From Croceibacterium atlanticum (lineage in GTDB: Bacteria; Pseudomonadota; Alphaproteobacteria; Sphingomonadales; Sphingomonadaceae), in assembly GCF_001008165.2 (NCBI RefSeq), contig NZ_CP011452.2, positions 1,364,001 to 1,428,000 of the forward strand: a DNA stretch of 64,000 nt, in the 5' to 3' direction. The position numbers and the translations under genes are program-made. This document shows positions 47,759 to 56,034 of the stretch, piece after piece. The notes below the pieces were generated by a model that had not been told where the DNA came from, searched no databases, and was given only the letters and a program-made list of their open reading frames with translations. The first letter of the stretch is position 1. Every line of letters starts with the position of its first letter.

Positions 47759-48529
47759 TTGGTCATGGTCGGACAGGAACAAATCGCGCCGGTAACGGTC
47801 GTGGACGATCTGCAGATAAGTGATTTGCGCGCGGCGCTGGCCGCCGGTTGGCGCGATTTCAGGACATATCCGATATTCGGGCTGTTCTTCGCCGCGATCT
47901 ACGTATCGGCGGGGATTTTCCTTTATGTCGCATTGTTCAACTGGGGCGCGGCGGCATGGCTGATACCCGCCGCGGCGGGCTTCCCGCTGCTGGCGCCGTT
48001 CACGGCGGTGGGCCTGTATGAAGTGAGCCGCCGGCGCGAAGCGGGCCTGCCGATGAGCTGGCGGGCCGTGCTGGGTGCATTGCGCGGCCATGGGGACGAT
48101 CAGATCATAAATATGGGGGTGATCCTGTTCGTCGCCTTCGGTTTCTGGCTGATGGTGGCGCACGGGATCTTCGCCGTTTTCCTGGCGGAATCGGGCCTGG
48201 GGTCGGAATCGCTGGAACTGTTCCAGACGCGTGCCGGAATCCTGATGCTACTGGTCGGCGGCGCGGTGGGTGCGCTGATGGCGCTGGGCTTCTATGCGAT
48301 CACGGTGGTCAGCCTGCCCATGCTGGTCGACCGGGAAGTGGATTTCCTGACCGCCATCATCGTCAGCCTGGGCACGGTGCGGTCCAACAGCTTCGTGATC
48401 CTGATCTGGGCGGTCTGGATCGCGATTTCGCTGTTCATCGCCATGGTGCCGATGTTCCTCGGCCTGCTGGTCGTGCTGCCCGTTCTGGGCCATGCAACCT
48501 GGCACCTCTATCGCCGCACCGTTCTGTAA
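47759..48529 (+). CDS. DUF2189 family integral membrane protein
   Basis: A 256-residue membrane protein with about six helices in the DUF2189 pattern: a conserved lead DLRAALAAGWRDFRTYPIFGLFFAAIY, then LFNWGAAAWLIPAAAGFPLLAPFTAVGLYEVSRRREAG, and LPVLGHATWHLYRR at the C-terminus. Function unknown; the family is sometimes described as a putative cytochrome-c-oxidase-linked membrane protein on weak grounds. TTG at 47759 is 7 bases after an AGGAGG at 47746-47751; the ATG two codons later is the alternative. Confidence 0.85.
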   Translation: MVMVGQEQIAPVTVVDDLQISDLRAALAAGWRDFRTYPIFGLFFAAIYVSAGIFLYVALFNWGAAAWLIPAAAGFPLLAPFTAVGLYEVSRRREAGLPMSWRAVLGALRGHGDDQIINMGVILFVAFGFWLMVAHGIFAVFLAESGLGSESLELFQTRAGILMLLVGGAVGALMALGFYAITVVSLPMLVDREVDFLTAIIVSLGTVRSNSFVILIWAVWIAISLFIAMVPMFLGLLVVLPVLGHATWHLYRRTVL

Positions 48530-48559
48530 CGGCCCGACCCCATGCCGGGGAAAGCCGCC

Positions 48560-49387
48560 TTATTCGTAAGGCGGCTTGTGCAGGCCCTTGGGGCTGGTGG
48601 TGAAGATTTCGCAGCCATCTTCGGTGATGCCGATCGAATGTTCGAACTGGGCCGAAAGGCTCTTGTCGCGCGTCACTGCCGTCCAGCCGTCATTCAACAG
48701 CTTGACCCCGGGCTTGCCCAGATTGATCATCGGTTCGATGGTCATGAACATGCCAGGCTTCAGTTCAGGCCCGGTGCCCGCGCGCGCGGCGTGGATCACT
48801 TCCGGCGCATCGTGGAACAACCGGCCGAGGCCATGGCCGCAGAAATCGCGCACCACCCCGTAACGGTGGCCTTCGGCATGTTTCTGGATCGCCGCGCCGA
48901 TATCGCCCAGCCGTGCGCCGGGCTTCACCTGGTCTATCCCGATCATCAGGCATTCATAGGTGACATCGATCAGGCGCTTCGCCTTCAGCGACGCTTCGCC
49001 GGCAATATACATGCGGCTGGTATCGCCATGCCAGCCATCCAGCAGGGGCGTGACGTCGATATTGACGATATCGCCATCCTTCAGCGTCTTGGCCGAAGGG
49101 ATCCCGTGGCACACGACGTGATTGATCGAGATGCAGCAGCTATGCGTATAGCCGCGATAGCCCAGCGTTGCGGGCACGGCGCCGCCATCCAGCGTCATTT
49201 CGCGGACGACGCGATCGAGTTCTTCTGTCGAGACACCGGGCTGCACCATCGGCACCAGCGCATCGAGGATTTCGGCGGCCAGCCGGCCTGCCTTGCGCAT
49301 ACCTTCGAACCCTTCGGGCCCGTGCAGTTTGATCGTGCCGTCGCGATAGACGGTCTCGTCCCCGTTAACAGTCTGATATTCGGTCAT
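48560..49387 (-). CDS. map: methionine aminopeptidase type I
   Basis: Removes the initiator methionine from nascent proteins. The 275-residue product has MRKAGRLAAEILDALVPMV, the SCCISINHVVCHGIPS block, metal ligands in NIDVTPLLDGWHGDTSRMY, CGHGLGRLFHDAPEVIH, MFMTIEPMIN and the final QFEHSIGIT. All five ligand positions (D, D, H, E, E) are visible. ATG at 49387; the 16-residue in-frame extension upstream is rejected because it runs into the convergent-side gene. Convergent with the DUF2189 gene. Confidence 0.96.
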   Translation of the reverse strand: MTEYQTVNGDETVYRDGTIKLHGPEGFEGMRKAGRLAAEILDALVPMVQPGVSTEELDRVVREMTLDGGAVPATLGYRGYTHSCCISINHVVCHGIPSAKTLKDGDIVNIDVTPLLDGWHGDTSRMYIAGEASLKAKRLIDVTYECLMIGIDQVKPGARLGDIGAAIQKHAEGHRYGVVRDFCGHGLGRLFHDAPEVIHAARAGTGPELKPGMFMTIEPMINLGKPGVKLLNDGWTAVTRDKSLSAQFEHSIGITEDGCEIFTTSPKGLHKPPYE

Positions 49388-49412
49388 GCGATGTATGTAG
49401 CGATGAAAGCGT

Positions 49413-50282
49413 TCAATTGCGAGATGCGAAGGCATCCCGATATTCCGGCTTCACCGCCTTCAGCAAATCCGCATCGACCGGGAAGGTAAATTCAAAGCTG
49501 CCTTCCGCATAAGGCCCGGCGACATAGGGGCCGATCAGGACGCCGACCCGGTCGAACTTCCGGCCCCCGCGCGACCCGACCAGAATGGTGGTTTCTTCCA
49601 GCGATATGCATTGATCGAACAGGCCATCGCCATTTTCGGGCACCGGCTCCCCACGCCGCTTTTCCCGTTCCCGGTTCAGCGCGTCGCACAGGGTTTCCTT
49701 CAGCGCCGCGTCCAGCGCCGCCGCCGATTCGAACATCTCCGCCGCATCGAAGGCCCGCTTTTCCTGCTTGTCCCAGACGAGCGAATCGAAGCCGTAATTG
49801 CCATGCGCACCGCCGGAATAGGTGCTGACCTGTGACGACAGGCTCAACCAGCGCGCAAGATCCGCCACGACCTTCCATTCCGCGCTGTAACTATGCTTGT
49901 TATAGGGGAAACCGTCCGATCGCGCTTCCTGCCGGGCTTCGGCAGAATCCCGCGCCAGCCTGGCCTTGTGGCGTTCCAGCCGCTTGTCCAGCAGCTTCGC
50001 CAGTTCGGGAATATTGCCTGCTGCGGAAGGATAGGAATATTCGAAGAGATAATCATCCGTCTCTTCGGAAATCGTCAGGGCGCCATTGCTGCGGATGACG
50101 CTGGTTTCCGTATCGTCAGTCGGATCGTCATCAGCTTCGGAAACGGTATCCGACGGGGTGCCGGGCGTGCTGTCCGATACGGGCGATTGCGATGTTCCGG
50201 GCGTGGGCGTGGTGGCATCCTCACCATCCGTGCAGGCCGTCACCATCCCTGCCGCCACCAAAACCGAAACCAGATAACGCAT
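49413..50282 (-). CDS. lipoprotein with RsiV/DUF3298-like domain
   Basis: A 289-residue predicted lipoprotein (MRYLVSVLVAAGMVTAC, lipobox VTAC). A Thr/Ser/Asp-rich linker at about 20-70 precedes a DUF4163/DUF3298-like domain (the fold of the lysozyme-binding anti-sigma factor RsiV). The signature regions are YLFEYSYPSAAGNIPELAKLLDKRL, LSLSSQVSTYSGGAHGNYGFDSLVWD and VGVLIGPYVAGPYAEGSFEFTFPVD. There is no sigma-factor gene nearby, and it lacks a cytoplasmic anti-sigma part, so a lysozyme-inhibitor or general envelope role is possible. It is 25 bases upstream of map. Confidence 0.75.
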   Translation of the reverse strand: MRYLVSVLVAAGMVTACTDGEDATTPTPGTSQSPVSDSTPGTPSDTVSEADDDPTDDTETSVIRSNGALTISEETDDYLFEYSYPSAAGNIPELAKLLDKRLERHKARLARDSAEARQEARSDGFPYNKHSYSAEWKVVADLARWLSLSSQVSTYSGGAHGNYGFDSLVWDKQEKRAFDAAEMFESAAALDAALKETLCDALNREREKRRGEPVPENGDGLFDQCISLEETTILVGSRGGRKFDRVGVLIGPYVAGPYAEGSFEFTFPVDADLLKAVKPEYRDAFASRN

Positions 50283-50326
50283 TCCAATGCCTTCCCAAAT
50301 TGCCCGTAAACGGGCAAGCGGTGCTT

Positions 50327-51724
50327 ATGGGCATGAAAAACGATTTGATCCAGCCGGATCGTGGGCAGGATGCCATCGCGATCCACCTTGTTAACAAGGA
50401 AAATTTCACCGAGTTTTCCAAGCGCCTAAGCGGGCCGCAGCGCGCCGCGCTGGCCGCGCAGAAATTCACCGGCGCCGGATATCAGGTGGGCATCGTGCCC
50501 GATGGCGACAGCTGGTTCGCGGTGGGCGGCGTGGCCAATCCGGAATATCTTTCCAGCTGGTGCATGGCCAAACTGGCGGAACAATTGCCGGCCGGCACCT
50601 ATCGCCGTGCCGATGGTGAACCGGGGCCCGCCCTGCATGGCTGGCAGACGGCGCAATACCGCTTCACCCGCTATGTTGATGACAAGGATGCCGAAGGGCC
50701 GCGCATCCTGCTGACCACGGATGCCGGCAAGATCGGCCCTGCCGTGGCGGAAGCGCAGGCCGTGGCGCTGGTGCGCGACCTGGTGAACACGCCGGCGGAA
50801 GACATGGGCCCCGCTGCGCTGGAAGAACAGGCGGAGAAGCTGGCGAAGGAACATGGCGCGAAGCTGAGCGTGACGCGGGGTGACGCGCTGGAACAGGAAT
50901 ATCCGATGGTCCATGCGGTGGGCCGCGCCGCCGCGCGCAGCCATGCACCGCGTATGCTGCACCTGACCTGGGGCGCCGAAGATGCGCCGGTCCTGGCCAT
51001 TATCGGCAAGGGCGTGTGTTTCGATTCCGGCGGGCTGGACGTGAAACCGGCCAGCGGCATGTTGCTGATGAAGAAGGACATGGGCGGCGGTGCCCATGCG
51101 CTGGCGCTGGCATCGCTGGTCATGGGCGCAGGGCTGAAAGTGCGCCTGCACTGCCTGGTTCCGGCGGTGGAAAACGCCATTTCCGGCAACGCCTTCCGCC
51201 CGGGCGACGTGCTGAAATCGCGCAAGGGTTTGAGCGTGGAGATCGGCAATACCGATGCCGAAGGGCGCCTGGTCCTGGCCGATGCGCTGACCCGCGCGAG
51301 CGAGGAGAAGCCCGAAATCATGATCGATTTCGCCACGCTGACAGGGGCGGCCCGCGTCGCCCTTGGCCCCGACCTGCCGGCCCTGTTCACCCGGCGCGAT
51401 GAAACTGCCGAAGAATTGCTGCAGGCAGGCAAGGAACATGACGATGCCTGCTGGCGGCTGCCGCTGCATTCCGCCTATGATGAATGGCTGAAATCCGACA
51501 TCGCGGATACCGGCAATGCGCATAACAATGCCTTTGCCGGGGCCAGCGTGGCCGGACTGTTTCTCGACAAGTTCGTGGGCGAGAATGCCGCTGGCGAACC
51601 GATAGACTGGGCGCATTTCGATACTTTTGCCTGGCGCCCCGTGGCCAAGCCCGGCCGTCCCAAGGGCGGTGAAGCATTGGGGCTGCGGGCCGCCTGGCAC
51701 ATGCTGCGCGCCCGCTTCGGCTGA
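50327..51724 (+). CDS. leucyl aminopeptidase family (M17) protein
   Basis: Cytosolic dinuclear-metal aminopeptidase of 465 residues. The catalytic C-terminal domain carries IGKGVCFDSGGLDVKPASGML with the lysine and aspartate ligands, KKDMGGGAHALALA, and the family signature NTDAEGRLVLADAL. The N-terminal domain is divergent from PepA. ATG at 50327 (or 50333) lies after a TGCCCGTAAACGGGCA hairpin at 50301-50316. Divergent from the RsiV-like lipoprotein gene. Confidence 0.92.
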   Translation: MGMKNDLIQPDRGQDAIAIHLVNKENFTEFSKRLSGPQRAALAAQKFTGAGYQVGIVPDGDSWFAVGGVANPEYLSSWCMAKLAEQLPAGTYRRADGEPGPALHGWQTAQYRFTRYVDDKDAEGPRILLTTDAGKIGPAVAEAQAVALVRDLVNTPAEDMGPAALEEQAEKLAKEHGAKLSVTRGDALEQEYPMVHAVGRAAARSHAPRMLHLTWGAEDAPVLAIIGKGVCFDSGGLDVKPASGMLLMKKDMGGGAHALALASLVMGAGLKVRLHCLVPAVENAISGNAFRPGDVLKSRKGLSVEIGNTDAEGRLVLADALTRASEEKPEIMIDFATLTGAARVALGPDLPALFTRRDETAEELLQAGKEHDDACWRLPLHSAYDEWLKSDIADTGNAHNNAFAGASVAGLFLDKFVGENAAGEPIDWAHFDTFAWRPVAKPGRPKGGEALGLRAAWHMLRARFG

Positions 51725-51870
51725 TCGGATGATGGGTGGCCCCGTCAGGAAAGGGACGGTCAAGCTTGCCCCTTCCTTCCTTGCCGTCTAATCGCGCCCG
51801 ATGTTTACCCGCGGCCAACTCTCCCAGTGCTAGTGACGCCGCCCGAGATACCGAACAGAAGTCCTAGAAC

Positions 51871-52200
51871 ATGAGTGCCCACGGTCCCTATGCCCTTTCC
51901 GGGCCCCAACCCAAGATAGAGCACGGCAAGCTGCCACTGCGCGGCGATCTCGCGCATATCGCTCTCGCCGGGCGTTATTTCGTGCCGCATTACGCCGTGC
52001 CGCAGCCGCGCATCGTGATGCCCGGCGGCGCGCCGCTGATGGATGCGCCGCAGGAAGACGCCGCCGAACTGTGCACGCTGATGGAAGGCGACAGTTTCGA
52101 AGTGCTGGACGTAACCGGCAACTGGGCCTGGGGCTGCCTCTCGCTCGAAGGGCCGGTGGGCTATGTCCATGTCGACCGGCTGGAGGCATTGAACGGCTGA
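51871..52200 (+). CDS. stand-alone bacterial SH3-domain protein
   Basis: A 109-residue protein. After a short lead (LRGDLAHIALAGRYFVPHYA) comes a region, at about 50-105, that matches the N-terminal SH3 domain of alphaproteobacterial C40 NlpC/P60 peptidases (LMDAPQEDAAELCTLMEGDSFEVLDVTGNWAWGCLSLEGPVGYVHVD). The peptidase domain itself is absent: the stop is followed directly by argC (TGATG, one-base overlap). It could be a regulatory or wall-binding module, or a truncated relic kept by coupling to argC. Confidence 0.75.
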   Translation: MSAHGPYALSGPQPKIEHGKLPLRGDLAHIALAGRYFVPHYAVPQPRIVMPGGAPLMDAPQEDAAELCTLMEGDSFEVLDVTGNWAWGCLSLEGPVGYVHVDRLEALNG

Positions 52201-53126
52201 TGGCGCAGACGGTTTTCATCGACGGTGCAGCCGGCACTACCGGCCTCGAAATCGCGGATCGGCTGGCTGGCCGGCCGGAATTCGAGCTGGTCGTGCTGGA
52301 AGGCGAATTGCGCAAGGATGCGGGCGCGCGGCGCGATGCGCTGAACAGCGCGGATTTTGCCATTCTGTGCCTGCCCGACGATGCAGCGCGCGAAGCGGTG
52401 GAACTGCTCGATGAAAACAGCACCACCCGCGTGATCGACGCATCCACCGCGCATCGCGTGGCCAGCGGCTGGATCTATGGCTTTCCCGAAATCGTGGGCC
52501 GCCAGGTCGTGGCCGAAGCGCGCTTCGTCAGCAATCCGGGCTGTTATTCCACCGGCTTCATCGGGCTGCTGACGCCGCTGATCCGCGCCGGCCTGCTGCC
52601 GGAGGACTGGCCCTATACGGTTCACGCCGTGTCCGGCTATTCCGGCGGCGGCAAGGCGCTGATCGAACGGTTTGAAACCGATACCGACATCGCATGGCGC
52701 GGCTATGCACTGTCGCTGGGGCACAAGCATGTGCCGGAAATGCAGCAGCGGGTCGGGCTTACCCATCCGCCGGTCTTCTGCCCGGCCGTGATCCCGGCCA
52801 TGCGCGGCATGGCAGTGGAAATCCCGCTTCCGCTGGAAGCCATGCGGGCAGCCTCGGAACCGGCGGCCATGCTGGAAGAGCTGGGCCGCTTCTATCAGGA
52901 TAGCCCGGTCGTCTCGGTGGAAAATTGCGAAGAGGGTGAATTGCTCCTGCGCCGCTCCCGCGGGGCGTCGGACAGGATGGAACTGTTCCTCTTTTCTGAT
53001 TCCAGGGGCGAACAGGCGCGGCTGGTGGCGATGCTGGACAATCTGGGCAAGGGAGCCAGCGGCGCGGCGGTTCAATCGCTGAACCTGATGGCGGGCCTGC
53101 CCGAAACGGCCGGGCTGCGACTTTAG
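52200..53126 (+). CDS. argC: N-acetyl-gamma-glutamyl-phosphate reductase (type 2)
   Basis: Third step of arginine synthesis. The 308-residue protein is the shorter ArgC2 type: FIDGAAGTTGLEIADRLAG nucleotide motif, catalytic Cys115 in VSNPGCYSTGFI, then VSGYSGGGKALI and LGHKHVPEMQQ with the active-site histidine. ATG at 52200 overlaps the SH3-protein stop by one base. A good intrinsic terminator follows at 53139-53161. Confidence 0.94.
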   Translation: MAQTVFIDGAAGTTGLEIADRLAGRPEFELVVLEGELRKDAGARRDALNSADFAILCLPDDAAREAVELLDENSTTRVIDASTAHRVASGWIYGFPEIVGRQVVAEARFVSNPGCYSTGFIGLLTPLIRAGLLPEDWPYTVHAVSGYSGGGKALIERFETDTDIAWRGYALSLGHKHVPEMQQRVGLTHPPVFCPAVIPAMRGMAVEIPLPLEAMRAASEPAAMLEELGRFYQDSPVVSVENCEEGELLLRRSRGASDRMELFLFSDSRGEQARLVAMLDNLGKGASGAAVQSLNLMAGLPETAGLRL

Positions 53127-53138
53127 CTGCCCATTTTT

Positions 53139-53161
53139 CAGGCAGGGCCTGCCTGTTTTTT
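53139..53161 (+). terminator. intrinsic terminator after argC
   Basis: 7-bp stem CAGGCAG / CTGCCTG with a GGC loop followed by six T (53156-53161), 12 bases past the argC stop. Confidence 0.8.
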
Positions 53162-53266
53162 ATCCATTATCAGGCGGTAACGCTGCGCAGGAATCTTGTT
53201 CCCGCGCACGGAATCCGCTCGTTCCGTTGCGAATCCACCCTTTCGCCCGGCGCTGCGATTGTCTAG

Positions 53267-53707
<441 letters not shown>

Positions 53708-53781
53708 CGCATTCCCGGCGCACCGCCATTGCGGCGGGGGCGCAAGCCAATTCAATTTTTCTCTCCAAAGGAAGGTATAAA

Positions 53782-55191
53782 ATGCCCACTGCTAAGGAAA
53801 TCGTGAAGCGCATCAAGGACGAGGAGATCGAATGGGTCGACGTTCGTTTCACCGATCCGCGCGGCAAGTGGCAGCATCTTTCGATGTGCGCAGGCGCGAT
53901 CGATGAAGATGTGCTGGAAGAAGGCCTGATGTTCGACGGTTCGTCGATCGAAGGCTGGAAGGCGATCAACGAATCCGACATGATCCTGAAGCCGGATCTG
54001 GACGCAGTCTATATCGATCCGTTCAGCGCGACGCCGATGATGATCATCGTCTGCAACATCGTAGAACCGAGCGACGGCTCGCTCTATGGCCGCGATCCGC
54101 GCTCCACCGCCAAGCGTGCGGAAGACTATCTGAAGTCCACCGGCATCGGCGATACCGTGTTCGTGGGCCCGGAACCGGAATTCTTCATGTTCGACGATGT
54201 GAAGTTCGAAACCGGCTATGACCGTTCGGGCTATATCATCGACGATATCGAACTGCCGACCAACACCGGCAAGGACTACGAAGGCGGCAATCTCGGCCAC
54301 CGTCCGCGCGCCAAGGGCGGCTATTTCCCGGTGCCGCCGGTTGACAGCTGCATGGATATCCGTGCCGAAATGGTTTCGACCATGCTCGAAATGGGCCTGC
54401 CCATGGACAAGCAGCACCACGAAGTGGCCGCCGCGCAGCACGAACTGGGCATCACCTTCGGCACGCTGGTGGAAACGGCTGACCGCGTGCAGGTTTACAA
54501 ATATGTCGTGCAGCAGGTTGCCGCCGCTTATGGCAAGACGGCCACCTTCATGCCGAAACCGATCGCAGCCGATAACGGTTCGGGCATGCACACCCACATG
54601 TCGATCTGGAAGGATGGCAAGCCGCTCTTCGCTGGTGACGGATATGCCGGCCTTTCGGAAACCTGCCTTTATTACATCGGCGGTGTGATCAAGCACGCTA
54701 AGGCCTGCAACGCCTTCACCAACCCGACCACCAACAGCTACAAGCGTCTGGTGCCGGGCTTCGAAGCGCCGGTTCTGCTTGCCTATTCGGCACGCAACCG
54801 TTCGGCTTCCTGCCGTATTCCTTATGGCGCGGGCGAAAAGGCGAAGCGCGTGGAATTCCGTTTCCCGGATCCGCTGGCCAACCCGTATCTTTCCAGCGCC
54901 GCACTGCTGATGGCCGGTATCGACGGCATCCAGAACAAGATCCATCCGGGCGACGCGATGGACAAGAACCTGTACGATCTTCCGCCGGAAGAACTGGCCG
55001 AAGTGCCGACCGTCTGCGGCTCGCTGCGTGAAGCGCTGGAATCGCTCGCCGCTGACCACGACTTCCTGCTCAGGGGCGACGTGTTCACCAAGGACCAGAT
55101 CGACGCCTACATGGAACTCAAGTGGGAAGAGGTCTATCGCTGGGAAATGGCGCCGAGCCCGGTCGAATTCGACATGTATTACAGCGCCTGA
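53782..55191 (+). CDS. glnA: glutamine synthetase type I
   Basis: Assimilates ammonia into glutamine. The 469-residue GSI-beta protein has the N-terminal latch helix ([23 protein letters not shown]), [12 protein letters not shown], the metal/ammonia region [35 protein letters not shown] and [10 protein letters not shown]. Tyr398 in [10 protein letters not shown] is the adenylylation site. A good AAGGAAGG ribosome site precedes the ATG. Expected to be regulated by the sigma-54 promoter upstream of glnB and by adenylylation. Confidence 0.97.
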   Translation: MPTAKEIVKRIKDEEIEWVDVRFTDPRGKWQHLSMCAGAIDEDVLEEGLMFDGSSIEGWKAINESDMILKPDLDAVYIDPFSATPMMIIVCNIVEPSDGSLYGRDPRSTAKRAEDYLKSTGIGDTVFVGPEPEFFMFDDVKFETGYDRSGYIIDDIELPTNTGKDYEGGNLGHRPRAKGGYFPVPPVDSCMDIRAEMVSTMLEMGLPMDKQHHEVAAAQHELGITFGTLVETADRVQVYKYVVQQVAAAYGKTATFMPKPIAADNGSGMHTHMSIWKDGKPLFAGDGYAGLSETCLYYIGGVIKHAKACNAFTNPTTNSYKRLVPGFEAPVLLAYSARNRSASCRIPYGAGEKAKRVEFRFPDPLANPYLSSAALLMAGIDGIQNKIHPGDAMDKNLYDLPPEELAEVPTVCGSLREALESLAADHDFLLRGDVFTKDQIDAYMELKWEEVYRWEMAPSPVEFDMYYSA

Positions 55192-55214
55192 TCGCTATCG
55201 CGATTTGCGCAAGG

Positions 55215-55247
55215 GAAAGGGGCGTCCGGGAAACCGGGCGCCCTTTC
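55215..55247 (+). terminator. terminator after glnA
   Basis: Long stem GAAAGGGGCGTCCGG / CCGGGCGCCCTTTC with a GAAA loop, one bulge and one wobble, followed by TCTCCTTT; 23 bases past the glnA stop. Confidence 0.65.
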
Positions 55248-55409
55248 TCCTTTGGCGCTCCTCGGTTTCTGCCATTATGTTCGGGCCGGGCAGGTTCTTC
55301 CCGCCCGGAACAGCGTTCCAGCCCGGCAGGGGTTTCGCGCAAAACATTTTCCTACTCGCATCGGCCATGCCTAATCGCTCCGCCTCGATTCCAGGCAAAG
55401 AGGCAGGCC

Positions 55410-55997
55410 ATGCAGCGCAAACCCATTTTCGACACTTTCCGCCAGCTTCTGGGGCGCGGTTTCCATCCCGCAGAGGTGGCGGCGATCGACGCTTCCATCG
55501 ACACGGCCATGGCGCCCGACGATCCCGATCCCCTGCCGCACTCTGCGGGGCCAGCCGGCATTGCGCTGATCAACCAGTTTGAAAGCTGTGCCCGCTTGCG
55601 GCCGGATGGCACGGTGGAAGCCTATCCCGATCCCGGCACGGGCGGCGCGCCATGGACCATCGGCTGGGGCGCGACGGGCCCGGATATCGGCCCCGGCACG
55701 ATTTGGACCCGCGCCCAATGTGACAAGCGACTGGAGGACGATCTACGCCGCTTTGCAGCCGATATTCGCCGGGCGGTGGGAGATGCACCCACCACGCAGG
55801 CGCAATTCGATGCCCTGCTTTCCTTCCATTACAACACGGGCGCAATTGGCCGGGCGACGCTCACCCGGCGCCATATTGCCGGCGATCATGAGGGGGCGGC
55901 ACGCGAATTTGCCCGCTGGACGCTGGCCGGGGGGCGGGTCTTGCGCGGCCTCGTCCGGCGGCGCGAGGCCGAGGCGGCGCTCTACCGCTCGGGTTGA
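55410..55997 (+). CDS. GH24 lysozyme (phage endolysin type)
   Basis: Peptidoglycan muramidase of the T4/P21-lysozyme family, 195 residues. After a non-conserved helical lead of about 45 residues, the catalytic region shows Glu58 in NQFESC, Asp74 in AYPDPGTG and Thr83 in PWTIGWGAT, matching the E-D-T triad, followed by the QAQFDALLSFHYNTGAIG fold signature. There is no signal peptide or SAR helix, and no holin or other phage gene nearby, so this looks like a domesticated copy. The ATG at 55410 is used; in-frame starts up to 55122 lie in glnA and its terminator. Confidence 0.9.
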   Translation: MQRKPIFDTFRQLLGRGFHPAEVAAIDASIDTAMAPDDPDPLPHSAGPAGIALINQFESCARLRPDGTVEAYPDPGTGGAPWTIGWGATGPDIGPGTIWTRAQCDKRLEDDLRRFAADIRRAVGDAPTTQAQFDALLSFHYNTGAIGRATLTRRHIAGDHEGAAREFARWTLAGGRVLRGLVRRREAEAALYRSG

Positions 55998-56003
55998 GGG
56001 GCA

Positions 56004-56032
56004 GGCAGAGCCGACCCGGCCCGCGCTCTGCC
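56004..56032. terminator. hairpin between convergent lysozyme and tamB
   Basis: 8-bp stem GGCAGAGC / GCTCTGCC with a 13-base loop, centred between the two stops. No T-run; it may work for both strands as a weak terminator. Confidence 0.35.
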
Positions 56033-56034
56033 CC

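Noticed and set aside
53170-53210. NtrC enhancer upstream of glnB (TGCGC...GCGCA)
   Set aside because: The dyad has the wrong half-site sequence and spacing for the TGCACC-N5-GGTGCA type.
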